This document shows, piece by piece, positions 1 to 8,113 of a stretch of DNA of 64,000 nucleotides. The translations under genes were made by a program, and so were the position numbers. Positions within the stretch are counted from its first letter, which is position 1. Every line of letters starts with the position of its first letter. Source of the stretch: Rhizobium sp. NRK18 (lineage in GTDB: Bacteria; Pseudomonadota; Alphaproteobacteria; Rhizobiales; Rhizobiaceae); NCBI RefSeq assembly GCF_024385575.1, contig NZ_JANFMV010000001.1:3253681-3317680 (forward strand), in the 5' to 3' direction. The notes beneath the pieces are model-generated. The model worked only from the letters and a program-made list of their open reading frames with translations. It was not told the DNA's origin and made no database searches.

Positions 1-1
1 A

Positions 2-367
2 AATCGGCCGGAAGCCCACATTGCGACAATCCAGGAGTATGTGGACGCTTTGACGGCACGCCCGCCTAAGGACAATGAGATTGCAATGCTCAAGGCACAT
101 GCCACGCGTCAGATAATGACCGCAACCGAACTGGCAGAAGCCGCAGGCTATCAAAGCTTCAGCAGCGCGAACTTGCACTACGGCACATTCGGGCGGGACA
201 TCAGCGAAATTCTTCATCTCACGCCCAAGAAACGCAAGGATGGGACGACTATTTGGACGAGCGTTCTCGCTGATGGAATGGACGCCGATAGTGACCTTTC
301 TGCAGAATATCGGTGGCAGATACATTCCGAACTCGTCGAGGCGCTTAAACGCCTCGGGATCCGTTGA
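2..367 (+). CDS. C-terminal part of a winged-helix-like protein, 5' end off window
   Basis: The frame is open to the left edge of the window, so this is the end of a longer gene; the GTG at 41 is internal rather than a trusted start. The visible ~120 residues hold a helix-turn-helix-like stretch (ATELAEAAGY, then SANLHYGTFGRDI) that I recall, without being able to check, from the C-termini of HNH-type endonucleases and other mobile-island proteins. The tail is charged and ends ALKRLGIR. The stop lies 16 bp before the next gene on the same strand, so the two are probably cotranscribed. No catalytic residues are visible in this part, so the function is open. Confidence 0.5.
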   Translation, partial: NRPEAHIATIQEYVDALTARPPKDNEIAMLKAHATRQIMTATELAEAAGYQSFSSANLHYGTFGRDISEILHLTPKKRKDGTTIWTSVLADGMDADSDLSAEYRWQIHSELVEALKRLGIR

Positions 368-383
368 ACCGGATTTATGTCCA

Positions 384-1010
384 GTGAAAAAGTCCTGGTC
401 AGTTGCAACGCTCACAGACTTCGGACGAGTGCGGTTGTCGAAGACCTTGTTCATGCGCGATTTCCTGTTTTCGGACATCGCTTCGATCCATGGCTTCAAC
501 AATTTGCCCGACGATCCCGATCTGGCGATCGCTGCCGGCACGCGGCTGTGCGAGGACTTGCTTGAGCCGCTGCAGGATGCTTTCGGCCGCATCGCCATTC
601 GCTCGGCCTTTCGCTCTGCCGAAGTCAACGGTTTCGGCAACCAGATGCAGCGTGCAGGCAACAAGGGATACACCTGCGCTGCAAACGAGGCGAATTACGC
701 GGGGCACATCTGGGATCGTCGTGATGCGGACGGCTTTATGGGCGCCACAGCCTGCGTCGTCGTGCCCTCGTTCTGGGACCGGTTCCAGGGGGAAGGCGAA
801 TGGCAAAAGCTCTCCTGGTGGATTCACGATCACCTGCCCTACTCGTCTCTCTATTTCTTTCCGACCTATTGGGCCTTCAACATCAGCTGGCACGAACGAC
901 CCGAGAGACGCATCGATAGCTACGCGACACCAAAAGGTTGCCTGACGAAGCCGGGAATGGCAAACCACGCTGGCAGCCATTCCGGTGAATGGTCAGGGAT
1001 TTTGCCGTAG
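384..1010 (+). CDS. M15-like (D-Ala-D-Ala carboxypeptidase-fold) family protein
   Basis: About 208 residues from a GTG start at 384; upstream codons in frame do not look like protein. The body is well conserved in style: VRLSKTLFMRDFLFSDIA, then RIAIRSAFRSAEVN, then EANYAGHIWDRRD, and near the end ISWHE and GCLTKPGM. The order Arg-rich strand, His...Asp, and a late W-H-E resembles the zinc-binding layout of peptidase family M15, although the usual SxHxxGxAxD motif is not exact (GHIWDRRD instead). I recall very similar proteins in rhizobial genomes annotated as hypothetical or M15-like. No signal peptide is visible, which is odd for a cell-wall enzyme and leaves a cytoplasmic role open. It follows the preceding gene closely. 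Confidence 0.6.
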   Translation: MKKSWSVATLTDFGRVRLSKTLFMRDFLFSDIASIHGFNNLPDDPDLAIAAGTRLCEDLLEPLQDAFGRIAIRSAFRSAEVNGFGNQMQRAGNKGYTCAANEANYAGHIWDRRDADGFMGATACVVVPSFWDRFQGEGEWQKLSWWIHDHLPYSSLYFFPTYWAFNISWHERPERRIDSYATPKGCLTKPGMANHAGSHSGEWSGILP

Positions 1011-1255
1011 CCAGCAAAAGGAGCCTACAGCACCTACCCCAAGAACTATCGAAGCCCCTCCGTCGTTACAAATTTTGGGTAGCCCTCGCCAAACAGCACC
1101 GATCTGGCTTGTTACCGCCGTCAGCTCTTGCAAGCCGCGCCGGAGGCGTCTCCCTGAAGACAAACAGATCCAGAGGCTTCACGAGTGTCATCGAGCGATG
1201 TTCCGGGCGGCAGAGTGCTTACCGGAATTCATCAAACAAGCAGCTCAAACTCCGG

Positions 1256-2476
1256 TCAACTAGCCTGAGGAGCGGCACCAGGCGATGTCTCCAGCATCTG
1301 CAAAATTGGATCAAAATGGTCGAAGATTTTACGCGCGAATAGCGAAACAGACTGCATCATCGTCTCAATGGAAGCATCAATATCTGTTTCGTCATCTGGT
1401 TGTTTTTGATAAATTTCCTTTTTCGCGAGGCAAGTCCAATCCCTGCCCGGCCGGGATGTCGGGCGATGCAGACGCTTCTCATCCAAAATTGTGACGTATC
1501 GTTGGCGGATCTGCTCATCTCCTGGACCGAGGTATAGATAAGCAGCTATCTTCGGACCTTCGCGCTTGAGCTCCAGTAAGATAAACCTCTTGGATTCAGT
1601 CCATCGCGAATTCTTGAAACCGGGAAGGTCATCCCATTGTTCAAACGCCAGTCGAAGAATGGTTTTATAATCGACGTCAAGCATCATTTTGACGCCTGTT
1701 TCCCTGATCGCCGCTAGAAGATCACTTCGTCTATCTTTCAAAGCTTCGAAGAGGTTGCCTGTTTCATCTGGTCTTCGATCAGCAAGAAATTCGAGCGCTT
1801 CGCTGTGCTGTGCCCAAAGCTTTCGCGCAATGTCTTCCAAACGACGATCTTCCAAGTGGTGTCTCCTGAGCATTCGAAGATAGGACCGCAGCATCTGTGC
1901 CGACTGACTGTTGTTGGACTGATCCGCCAGGGGCTGCAGATGTTCAACAAGGTCGCGAATTCGCAGCGGTTCCCAGTGGTCAACATCGGTCGGGGCCTCC
2001 TCATGCTTTGTGAGGAAGACATTCAAATGCTTCCATCCCTGCGACATAGGCCATTCTTGTTCAACAATTCGCCGGTAACGTCTTAGCTGATCGTGGCCTT
2101 GGCTTGAATCAATCTTCAACTCTATGGGAATTACTATTTGTGAAGATCGCAGGACGATAAGTAGGTCTATGTTACGCCATTCCCGTCTAACGTCCGCTTG
2201 ATCTATGTCCATCACATGAACATCTAGCGCCTTCAAGCTGAAATCGCTTCGAGGGAAAGGGCATTCTTGTGCGATACACATCAAGAATGCCCGAAGAACA
2301 GCTGCATTAAATCCGTGAGGGCGGCTCGGGTTCAGCAGATGAGCCAGATAGTTGCCGTGCCTGACTTCTGAGCGAACCATACCTAGCGCTTCAAAAGGAC
2401 AATATTGATCGAACTCCTTTTCGAGCTCAGCGAAGTCGTCATCTTCGAGGAGTAGTTTCTCCAGGCGGCTTTCCAT
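1256..2476 (-). CDS. PD-(D/E)XK nuclease superfamily protein (PDDEXK_4-like)
   Basis: About 406 residues. A TTG lies 21 bases upstream of the chosen ATG at 2476, but ATG gives the usual family N-terminus (MESRLEKLL). The nuclease core sits in the first 130 residues: SEVRHGNYLAHLLNP (E37) is the first helix, NIDLLIVL supplies D104 and PIELKID supplies E119 and K121, together the D...ExK catalytic signature. The rest is helical, with no further motif recognised. Proteins of this type are often scattered in defence-gene islands and prophage cargo; the true substrate is unknown. It faces the M15-like gene tail to tail and is convergent with it. Confidence 0.75.
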   Translation of the reverse strand: MESRLEKLLLEDDDFAELEKEFDQYCPFEALGMVRSEVRHGNYLAHLLNPSRPHGFNAAVLRAFLMCIAQECPFPRSDFSLKALDVHVMDIDQADVRREWRNIDLLIVLRSSQIVIPIELKIDSSQGHDQLRRYRRIVEQEWPMSQGWKHLNVFLTKHEEAPTDVDHWEPLRIRDLVEHLQPLADQSNNSQSAQMLRSYLRMLRRHHLEDRRLEDIARKLWAQHSEALEFLADRRPDETGNLFEALKDRRSDLLAAIRETGVKMMLDVDYKTILRLAFEQWDDLPGFKNSRWTESKRFILLELKREGPKIAAYLYLGPGDEQIRQRYVTILDEKRLHRPTSRPGRDWTCLAKKEIYQKQPDDETDIDASIETMMQSVSLFARKIFDHFDPILQMLETSPGAAPQAS

Positions 2477-2800
2477 CTCAGCAGTATCAGATGCCAATGC
2501 GATATCTCAATATTTTGATGTTGAATCCATTGTCCACATCTTTGCCGGGCTTTTCGGACTTTCACAATCTATATTCGAGCTCCGAACTATCCCTCTTGCA
2601 CACCGTCGTCGGCTTTCTATGGCCGACTTTTATACATCTGGATAATAGGTGCAGATGCTCCAGGAGTGCGGGGAGCGCCGGGAGACTGGACTGCGTTCAC
2701 CTAGAAATTTCAACGGACACTTTCTCATCCGCGTCGTTAAGAGCATCGATCGCGCGACAGCTCAGGTGACAGACGAATGGGGCGCATATAGCATCGTCAT
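2477..2800. other. Intergenic region, no gene recognised
   Basis: About 320 bases between two divergently transcribed nuclease-like genes. It must hold both promoters. I see no convincing protein, RNA gene or long dyad, and no good Shine-Dalgarno sequence before the ATG at 2801. Confidence 0.5.
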
Positions 2801-3634
2801 ATGACTGAAGGGCCATGGACCGATACGGAAAACGATCTGATCGTTGCAGACTATTTCGAGATGCTGCAGCTCGACCTTGCCGGCAGGACCTATAACAAGG
2901 CCGAGCACAACCGGCGCCTTCAGCAAGTTATCGGCCGGTCCCGCACCTCAATCGAGTTCAAACATCAGAACATCAGCGCGGCACTCAAAGGCTTCGGTGA
3001 GGATTGGATCCCAGGATACAAGCCGGCGTTCAATTACCAGAAGTCTCTTGATGGCGCTGTTGCACGGTGGTTCTCGGCCAACCCGGCTTGGCTAGAGCGG
3101 CGACCAGAACCAACGTGGAGCTCTGCCTTTCGCGAGCCTCAAGCACTTTGGATCGGACCGCCGCCCACGATGTCGAACCAACCACCGCCGCAGGAGCTTG
3201 AGCAGATGCTGCGCATTGCTCGCAAATTCGATGTGGCCGGTCGAGACGAGCGCAACCGTATACTGGGACGCGCCGGCGAAGAACTCATTTTGGCTTACGA
3301 GCGGGCGACGTTGGAAGCAGCAGGCCGCGCCGACCTGGCAAAGAATGTGCGCTGGATCTCTGATGAAGAAGGCGATGGCTTGGGCTATGACATAGCCAGC
3401 TTCGACCAGTCGGGTGGCGAGAGGCTCATTGAGGTCAAGACAACCAACGGATGGGAGCGCACGCCGTTCCACATCAGCCGCAATGAGCTCGCCGTTGCAC
3501 AGGAACGCCGTTCTGAGTGGCGCCTCTTGCGCCTATGGAACTTCTCAAGAGCACCTAAGGCGTTCGAGCTTACCCCTCCCCTTGAGGCGCACGTGACTCT
3601 AACCGCGACGGCGTTCCAAGCCAGCTTCACCTGA
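2801..3634 (+). CDS. DUF3883 nuclease-like protein with an N-terminal island domain
   Basis: 277 residues in two parts. Residues 1-85 (WTDTENDLIVADYFEMLQ, YNKAEH, SIEFKHQNISA, GYKPAFNYQ) match a domain I recall at the N-terminus of several putative restriction-type nucleases. Residues 150-260 are a DUF3883 domain: GRAGEELI (E160/E161), GYDIAS (D197) and LIEVKTT (E211, K213) give the E...D...ExK arrangement of a PD-(D/E)XK fold, followed by FHISRNEL. The key acidic residues and lysine are all present, so it may be active. DUF3883 occurs in restriction and anti-phage proteins; a role in DNA restriction or repair is inference. It is divergent from the PDDEXK_4-like gene, which suggests a defence-type cargo pair. 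Confidence 0.75.
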   Translation: MTEGPWTDTENDLIVADYFEMLQLDLAGRTYNKAEHNRRLQQVIGRSRTSIEFKHQNISAALKGFGEDWIPGYKPAFNYQKSLDGAVARWFSANPAWLERRPEPTWSSAFREPQALWIGPPPTMSNQPPPQELEQMLRIARKFDVAGRDERNRILGRAGEELILAYERATLEAAGRADLAKNVRWISDEEGDGLGYDIASFDQSGGERLIEVKTTNGWERTPFHISRNELAVAQERRSEWRLLRLWNFSRAPKAFELTPPLEAHVTLTATAFQASFT

Positions 3635-4414
3635 TCACGAGAGTGCCTATCAGGGCGGCCACTCTGCCTATTCCCTGGATGGTGACCCAGATGAGCCGTA
3701 TACCTTTACATAAGAGGGCTGCCGGCTCCAATTTGGTAAAGGTTGCGACCAACGAACCTTGTCAACTATATACTTAAAGTTGCAAATAACCTTGACATGA
3801 AATTCGCAATCGTTGCGGAAATGCACTCAACGTTGACGCTACCTTTCCCCGTTCTTGACAGAATGGCCTGGATTTGGCGTTTTTGCTCTCCATGTAAAGG
3901 TCGGACGACACGATCAGGTTGCAGGCACGGCTGTCGGCTCCTAAGCACTGACGATCGATAAAGCATCGGCTCAAAAATTCGAGTGCTTTTGCAAGCACGG
4001 CTTTGAGTCCCTAGCCGGGATTCTATGATTGCCAGCGTGGAAAACATATTCGGAGCGGTCTGCATCGCATAGAAACGACGCTTCGCCAGACCGCTAATTC
4101 AATGCCGATTTGAGCTTTAGCCGCGAGACCAGCCGCGTCGGAGCCCGCCGTTTCAAAACGATTTTGGTCTCAACGGACGATACATTGGCGCGCAACTTCA
4201 CCTTGTTGCCTACCACCTGGTGCCCACTAGCCTCCTGCCCCGCACATGACTGGTTGTGACCTGCACCCAGAGCTTCGAAGTCCTAGGGTATGGATGGACT
4301 AACTATGGGGATCCTTTCCGTCGCCGCAAGCACCCTATCTCCTATCCTCCCATACCGATCATGGTGCGACCAGCGGGTCGCACCCAATCGTTTCCCATAT
4401 GAGCGAGACAGGCG
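3635..4414. other. 780-bp non-coding stretch inside the island
   Basis: No open frame here looks like a real protein on either strand: frames are short and of random composition. There is a partial direct repeat around GCACGGCT at 3924 and 3995. It may be decayed sequence between cargo modules. I find no tRNA or recognisable RNA. Confidence 0.45.
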
Positions 4415-4813
4415 TCAGTCTGGCAAGCTGACAAGCAAACGAAGGCGGCGACGCAACGTCGGGGTCAACTCCGGGATCCGATCACCATAGAATTCACGGA
4501 GAAAGGCGATCCAATCACGCTCAACAGCCGAAGCCGTATCGCTCGCGAACACCTCCTCGACCTTGTTAACCAGCTCTGCCCCAAACCAACTCTTGAGCAC
4601 GAGCACGAACAAGTTCCGTTCGTCACAACCGATTGCCTTAGCCAATGGCATCGCCTTGTCGAGGGGAACCCGGAGTTTACCAGTCAGAATACCTTCCAGT
4701 ATCTCAGGTCCATGGAAACCGCATAGAATCGCGATTTCATTCAAAGTGTAGGGACTGACATCGACGTGCGCCCTGAGCAAGTTGGAGATCTCATTCTTAA
4801 TTTCTTCAATCAT
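4415..4813 (-). CDS. XRE-like helix-turn-helix regulator, paralogue of the divergent gene
   Basis: 132 residues from ATG 4813; a GTG at 4828 is an alternative start. Residues 20-75 read YTLNEIAILCGFHGPEIL, then GKLRVPLDKAMPLAKAIG, the pattern of a small rhizobial HTH group in which a pentapeptide-like GKxxVPLDK sits between the recognition helix and the last helices. The C-terminal half (DWIAFLREFYGDRIPEL) is specific to this protein and may dimerise. It is transcribed away from a second, clearly related HTH gene starting at 5002, and the shared intergenic region is full of inverted repeats, so mutual or self-repression is likely. What else it controls is not visible. Confidence 0.65.
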   Translation of the reverse strand: MIEEIKNEISNLLRAHVDVSPYTLNEIAILCGFHGPEILEGILTGKLRVPLDKAMPLAKAIGCDERNLFVLVLKSWFGAELVNKVEEVFASDTASAVERDWIAFLREFYGDRIPELTPTLRRRLRLLVSLPD

Positions 4814-4854
4814 ATTTTTCGCTCTCACTGATCATCGCACACAATATATATCGT

Positions 4855-4943
4855 ATAATCTCGAGGATTATCGCTGGTTAATTTTTAAAAAGTTCAGTTG
4901 TAAGTAAGTTCTTACTTATCGAAATTTGATTTCGAATTAATTC
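4855..4943. promoter_or_regulatory. Cluster of inverted repeats in the divergent HTH promoter region
   Basis: Four dyads can be read in an AT-rich spacer: ATAATC-5-GATTAT (4855-4871), TAAGTAAG-TT-CTTACTTA (4901-4918, perfect 8-bp arms), TCGAAAT-TTG-ATTTCGA (4919-4935, perfect 7-bp arms) and GAATTAATTC (4934-4943, palindrome). Their position between two related HTH genes makes them candidate operators. None resembles a terminator, since they are AT-rich and precede both genes. Confidence 0.55.
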
Positions 4944-5001
4944 CTGGAACTATATTACGAATCATGAGATGTTCTACCTAATCTATAGAGAGGAATCCAA
5001 G

Positions 5002-5370
5002 ATGGAGAAGAACCCCAATGCCGCTATTATTGTCGGACAGATTCTGAGAGACCACTTGCGCGCATCTAGCTTAACGACTGAACAGCTAGCGGCGCGCCTT
5101 GGTTTCAAGCGAGGAGCGAAAATGATGAACTTAATCACCGGGCGCCACTATTTCTCCCCGGAACATATTGAAGCCGCGGTAGAGACCCTTGGGATCGAAC
5201 CAACCCATTTCACTCGTGCCGTGCTCAGACAGTTCTTTAACGATAGAGCTGTCGACTTCATGTGCAAGGCGCTGTCCAGCGGTTCAACTGATACATCCGA
5301 TGAACTCGCAGGCACGTCACGGGAAGGAACTCCCAAGCCCAAATCGAAAAAGAAAAAGCGCGGCAAATGA
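5002..5370 (+). CDS. XRE-like helix-turn-helix regulator with a basic tail
   Basis: 122 residues. I choose ATG 5002 because GAGAGGA sits 8 bases upstream; an ATG at 4969 has no ribosome site. Residues 20-75 (LTTEQLAARLGF, LITGRHYFSPEHIEAAVETLG) align by eye with the HTH of the gene transcribed the other way: LT.EQLA..LGF, then a GK/GR turn and two helices. The C-terminus ends in a lysine-rich run (KPKSKKKKRGK), probably a non-specific DNA contact. A small gene of unknown function follows after 22 bases, so both are likely one transcript. The pairing looks like a genetic switch controlling the island. Confidence 0.65.
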   Translation: MEKNPNAAIIVGQILRDHLRASSLTTEQLAARLGFKRGAKMMNLITGRHYFSPEHIEAAVETLGIEPTHFTRAVLRQFFNDRAVDFMCKALSSGSTDTSDELAGTSREGTPKPKSKKKKRGK

Positions 5371-5392
5371 TCCGCGACCGGGAAGATCCTAC

Positions 5393-5785
5393 ATGAGTGA
5401 CCGACGACCGGCTCAAAGCGACCCTACTCTGCCGAACCAGCTTGACCTCGACACGTGGCGCATTCTCAGGAAGGCATTAAAGACAGGGCTTTCCGATCGA
5501 CGGATCAGCCTGGGCGATGACGAAGCATCGCTCGTAACACGTTTCATGCTCGAGCAGATTGAGGCGAGTGGGCTTAGAATTGTCCCAGCCAAGCCAACCG
5601 CGGAGATGCAGCGGGCCACCAAAGAAGCGCTCGACCAGGGAAAGCGCATGTCGATCACCTGGGTGAAGCCTCGGACAAAGCAGCGATGGCGCTATCAGGC
5701 TGCGATTGACGCTGCACCAAGTTGGCGTCGCGGCTACCAGCTGGATCGAGTTGCCGGATCCGAACAGCCGGGCGAACGTGACTAA
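5393..5785 (+). CDS. Small protein of unknown function next to the integrase
   Basis: 130 residues from ATG 5393 (MSDRRPAQSDPTLPNQLD); a purine-rich GGGAAGA precedes it. Residues 15-60 are amphipathic helix (LDTWRILRKALKTGLSDRRISLGDDEASLVTRFMLEQI) and the C-terminus is rich in Arg and Trp (WVKPRTKQRWRY). I do not recognise a family. It follows the HTH gene by 22 bases, and its stop codon overlaps the integrase stop by 3 bases from the opposite strand. The position suggests a regulatory or excision-helper role, but that is inference only. Confidence 0.6.
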   Translation: MSDRRPAQSDPTLPNQLDLDTWRILRKALKTGLSDRRISLGDDEASLVTRFMLEQIEASGLRIVPAKPTAEMQRATKEALDQGKRMSITWVKPRTKQRWRYQAAIDAAPSWRRGYQLDRVAGSEQPGERD

Positions 5786-7596
5786 GCCGCCTCCTCTACC
5801 CCATCGGCTGCTTTCAGGTGATCAATCATTAGCCCAGGATAGGCGATCGAGTTAATCAGCTCCACTCGCTGTTCAAGCATCCCTTGCGGCAACGTGCCAT
5901 AGCGCTGGGTCATCGTGCCTGCCGTATGCCCAAGTATGAAACCAAACTGCTCGTCGAGGAAGCCCGCGCGACGGAGAGCGTCAGCCGCCCCATGCCGGAA
6001 GCTGTAGAGTGACAAGCCGCGACCTTCCTTCAAGCCGATCTTCGTCAGGTAACGCGGGAAGTCGCGGCTGAATGTAGCAATCATCTGGCCGCGCTCATTG
6101 CGCTCAGCGAGTGGGAACAGTCGCTTCTCTCCCTGCTTCTTCATTGCAGCATGATGCTTGAGCAACCCGAGCTTCACCAACTCAGGGTGAATTGGCACAA
6201 CGCGCATCGAGCCAGTAGTCTTAACGGACTTGTCCCCATCGCCCTCTATCGTGATGTGCATGATCCAGTGACCGCGGTCCTGACGAACGTCGTCTATGGC
6301 AAGCTGAGCGATCTCTGCCGGCCGGGCGCCGGAGAACAGCATGATCAGCGGCACCCAAAAACGATGGTCTCTAATCAGGACATTACCTGGCTTGCTCCAG
6401 AAGCGGGGGGCAGCAGCATTCTGGCATCCAGTGAAGAACGGCGATTTGAACAAGACGTTCATCTCATCCACCGTGAAGGGCTTGGTCGTCTTCTCTTTGG
6501 ACTTCTTGAGGAACATGTCGGCCGCCGGGTTCGCAGTCAGGTAGCCGTGGTTCGTCAGCCAGGTGCAGAAGGCGCTGAATCCGGATAGATGGCGATTGAC
6601 CGTAGGGGCGCTGATTGTGGGCTTCTTGATGATCTCATTGTGCTTCACGATCTGGGCAATCTTCATGCCTGCGAAAGCCTTCGTCTCGGTCGCCTTGATC
6701 GGGTATTGAAGCAAGAGCGCCTTCCACTCCCGGACAGCCTTCTTGTCGATCCGATGCACTGGGAACGTGCTGCCGACGTGGTCAACGAACAGACCGACGT
6801 CCCGACGAGCTTGTGAAAGCGTGTCCGACTTGATCTGGTTAGGGTTCTCGCGTGCGTAGATTTCAAAGAGCTCCATGATGGTCTGGCCAGGAGCTGCTGC
6901 CTCGCGGGCGACCCCGGAGGCTGGCTTGACGATCGGATCCTTTGGAGTTCCGGTGAAATCCCCCTCGTCACGTTCCAGGGTGCGCTGCAGCCCCTCAATT
7001 TCAGCGCGCGTCATCAGCACGCAAAGCTCGCGATACTCATCCGAGCCTTCATCGACCAGGAGCCTGTGCTTGGCGACGAAATCCTGCACAACCGGCGCGA
7101 TCAATTTGTTGTCGCCAGAGGCAAGCGCCCTCTTCAGTGCAGCGAGGCGACGACTGCGCAGATTGGCATCATCGATCCGGGCTCTCAGCATCAGCTCGAA
7201 GTCGGTGTAGGCGTTGATCATGCCAAAGAAGTTGTCGGACGTTATCTCGCCGAGATCGATCCGGCGATACAGGCTCTGTAGCTCTGCGTCCTGGTCTTCC
7301 GGTGTTGGCATTGCACGCTGCTTGCGATCGTAACCTTCCAGCGTCGCCTCGTAGTGCTGCCAGACGGCAGCCGCTTTGTCGTCTGACGTCAGTTCGCGGC
7401 GTGAGCGCACTTCATCGAACTCGGCCTGCCAGCTTTCAATCACGGGCCAGAGACGCTTCTTGGCCTCGTTCTCGTCCTTGGTGCGCAGCGATTTCTTGCG
7501 AGTGGAGGTGCCGTAGTGGGCGACCAGATCGAGCGGAACATCCAGCCTGGCATAGTAGGTTGCACCACGCCGTTCGAGATATGTGACCCTTGCCAT
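5782..7596 (-). CDS. Tyrosine recombinase/integrase with a DUF6538-type N-terminus
   Basis: 604 residues from ATG 7596 (MARVTYLERRGATYYARLD), with GGATGGG upstream; a GTG two codons earlier is also possible. The N-terminal YLERRGATYYARLDVP motif is the DUF6538 signature of rhizobial integrases. Residues 235-360 form a SAM-like core-binding domain. The catalytic domain shows R425 (FSGARPAEI), R534 within YSFRHG, H557 (LGHT) and Y566 (QRYG); the first histidine of the usual HxxR box is replaced, as is common in this subgroup. All other catalytic residues are present, so it should be active. It lies at the right-hand end of the island, whose mobility it probably drove. Length is normal for this large subgroup. 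Confidence 0.9.
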   Translation of the reverse strand: MARVTYLERRGATYYARLDVPLDLVAHYGTSTRKKSLRTKDENEAKKRLWPVIESWQAEFDEVRSRRELTSDDKAAAVWQHYEATLEGYDRKQRAMPTPEDQDAELQSLYRRIDLGEITSDNFFGMINAYTDFELMLRARIDDANLRSRRLAALKRALASGDNKLIAPVVQDFVAKHRLLVDEGSDEYRELCVLMTRAEIEGLQRTLERDEGDFTGTPKDPIVKPASGVAREAAAPGQTIMELFEIYARENPNQIKSDTLSQARRDVGLFVDHVGSTFPVHRIDKKAVREWKALLLQYPIKATETKAFAGMKIAQIVKHNEIIKKPTISAPTVNRHLSGFSAFCTWLTNHGYLTANPAADMFLKKSKEKTTKPFTVDEMNVLFKSPFFTGCQNAAAPRFWSKPGNVLIRDHRFWVPLIMLFSGARPAEIAQLAIDDVRQDRGHWIMHITIEGDGDKSVKTTGSMRVVPIHPELVKLGLLKHHAAMKKQGEKRLFPLAERNERGQMIATFSRDFPRYLTKIGLKEGRGLSLYSFRHGAADALRRAGFLDEQFGFILGHTAGTMTQRYGTLPQGMLEQRVELINSIAYPGLMIDHLKAADGVEEAA

Positions 7597-7619
7597 TTCC
7601 ACCCATCCGTAGCACTATT

Positions 7620-7641
7620 CCGGAACACCCAACCGGAACAC
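7620..7641. repeat. Two 9-bp direct repeats upstream of the integrase start
   Basis: CCGGAACAC occurs at 7620-7628 and 7633-7641, a period of 13 bases, 24 bases upstream of the integrase ATG. The first copy overlaps the palindrome TTCCGGAA. Candidate recombinase arm site or autoregulatory operator. Confidence 0.55.
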
Positions 7642-7780
7642 TGCTAGAAAATAAGTCTTTTAATTGCAATAGGTTGTTTCGTATCAAGGTGTTGATAGAA
7701 GTTGGATTACTTTCCAGGTTCCCCAGCCATTCTCGCTAAATTCCTGAATATTTTGTCTTTTCCGCCCGTTTCGGATCCCG

Positions 7781-7835
7781 TTTTGGCATCATTGGCGACC
7801 TGATGCCCAAAACTGATGCCCAGAGGTGATGCCCA
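7781..7835. repeat. Three 9-bp iterons plus an inverted copy before an integrase remnant
   Basis: TGATGCCCA occurs at 7801, 7814 and 7827, a strict 13-base period. An inverted relative, TTTTGGCATCA (7781-7791), pairs with TGATGCCCAAAA (7801-7812). The array ends 52 bases before the start of a truncated integrase. Such arrays serve as arm-type integrase sites or as regulator sites; which applies here cannot be told from sequence alone. Confidence 0.6.
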
Positions 7836-7887
7836 CGCCTTCTTTCGATCGGCGGCGTCACCCCTGGCAAAACAGGGTGTCCTTGCC

Positions 7888-8034
7888 ATGGCCGTTCGCC
7901 ACGAGGTCGAAAATCTGATCCGCCGCGGAACCATCTTCTACTGGCGGCCGCGTATCCCGAGCTGCTTTGCCACCTGCCCCACCGGCAGCCGTCTTTCACT
8001 CAGTCTTCAGATTTCCGACCATAGAAAGGCTTCG
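7888..8034 (+). pseudogene. N-terminal remnant of a second tyrosine integrase
   Basis: Starting at ATG 7888 the reading MAVRHEVENLIRRGTIFYWR, then SRLSLSLQISDHRKAS is the typical N-terminus of another rhizobial integrase family (ENLxRRGxxFYWRxRxP...LSLSLRxSDHRKA). The similarity stops near 8034 and the frame continues into unrelated sequence; neither core-binding nor catalytic domain is present. The remnant is on the opposite strand to the intact integrase and lies about 290 bases from it, so at least two insertion events touched this site. Beyond it the sequence becomes ordinary chromosomal gene content. The break point is an estimate by eye. Confidence 0.65.
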
Positions 8035-8113
8035 GAAACCCTGCCATTGGAGGCATGCTTTCGCGTTTTGGATCGTCTGCGGAACAGCTGTTTTCTTCGG
8101 ACATCGGGACGAT

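Noticed and set aside
1011..1255. Short frames after the M15-like gene
   Set aside because: Arg/Gln-rich random composition and no conserved features.
3743..4490. Several 60-100 codon frames in the 780-bp island gap
   Set aside because: No ribosome sites, no domain character, and frames overlap in several registers; more likely non-coding.
4415..5370. Divergent HTH pair as a toxin-antitoxin module
   Set aside because: Both proteins look like DNA-binding regulators and neither has a toxin fold such as RelE, PIN or HipA.
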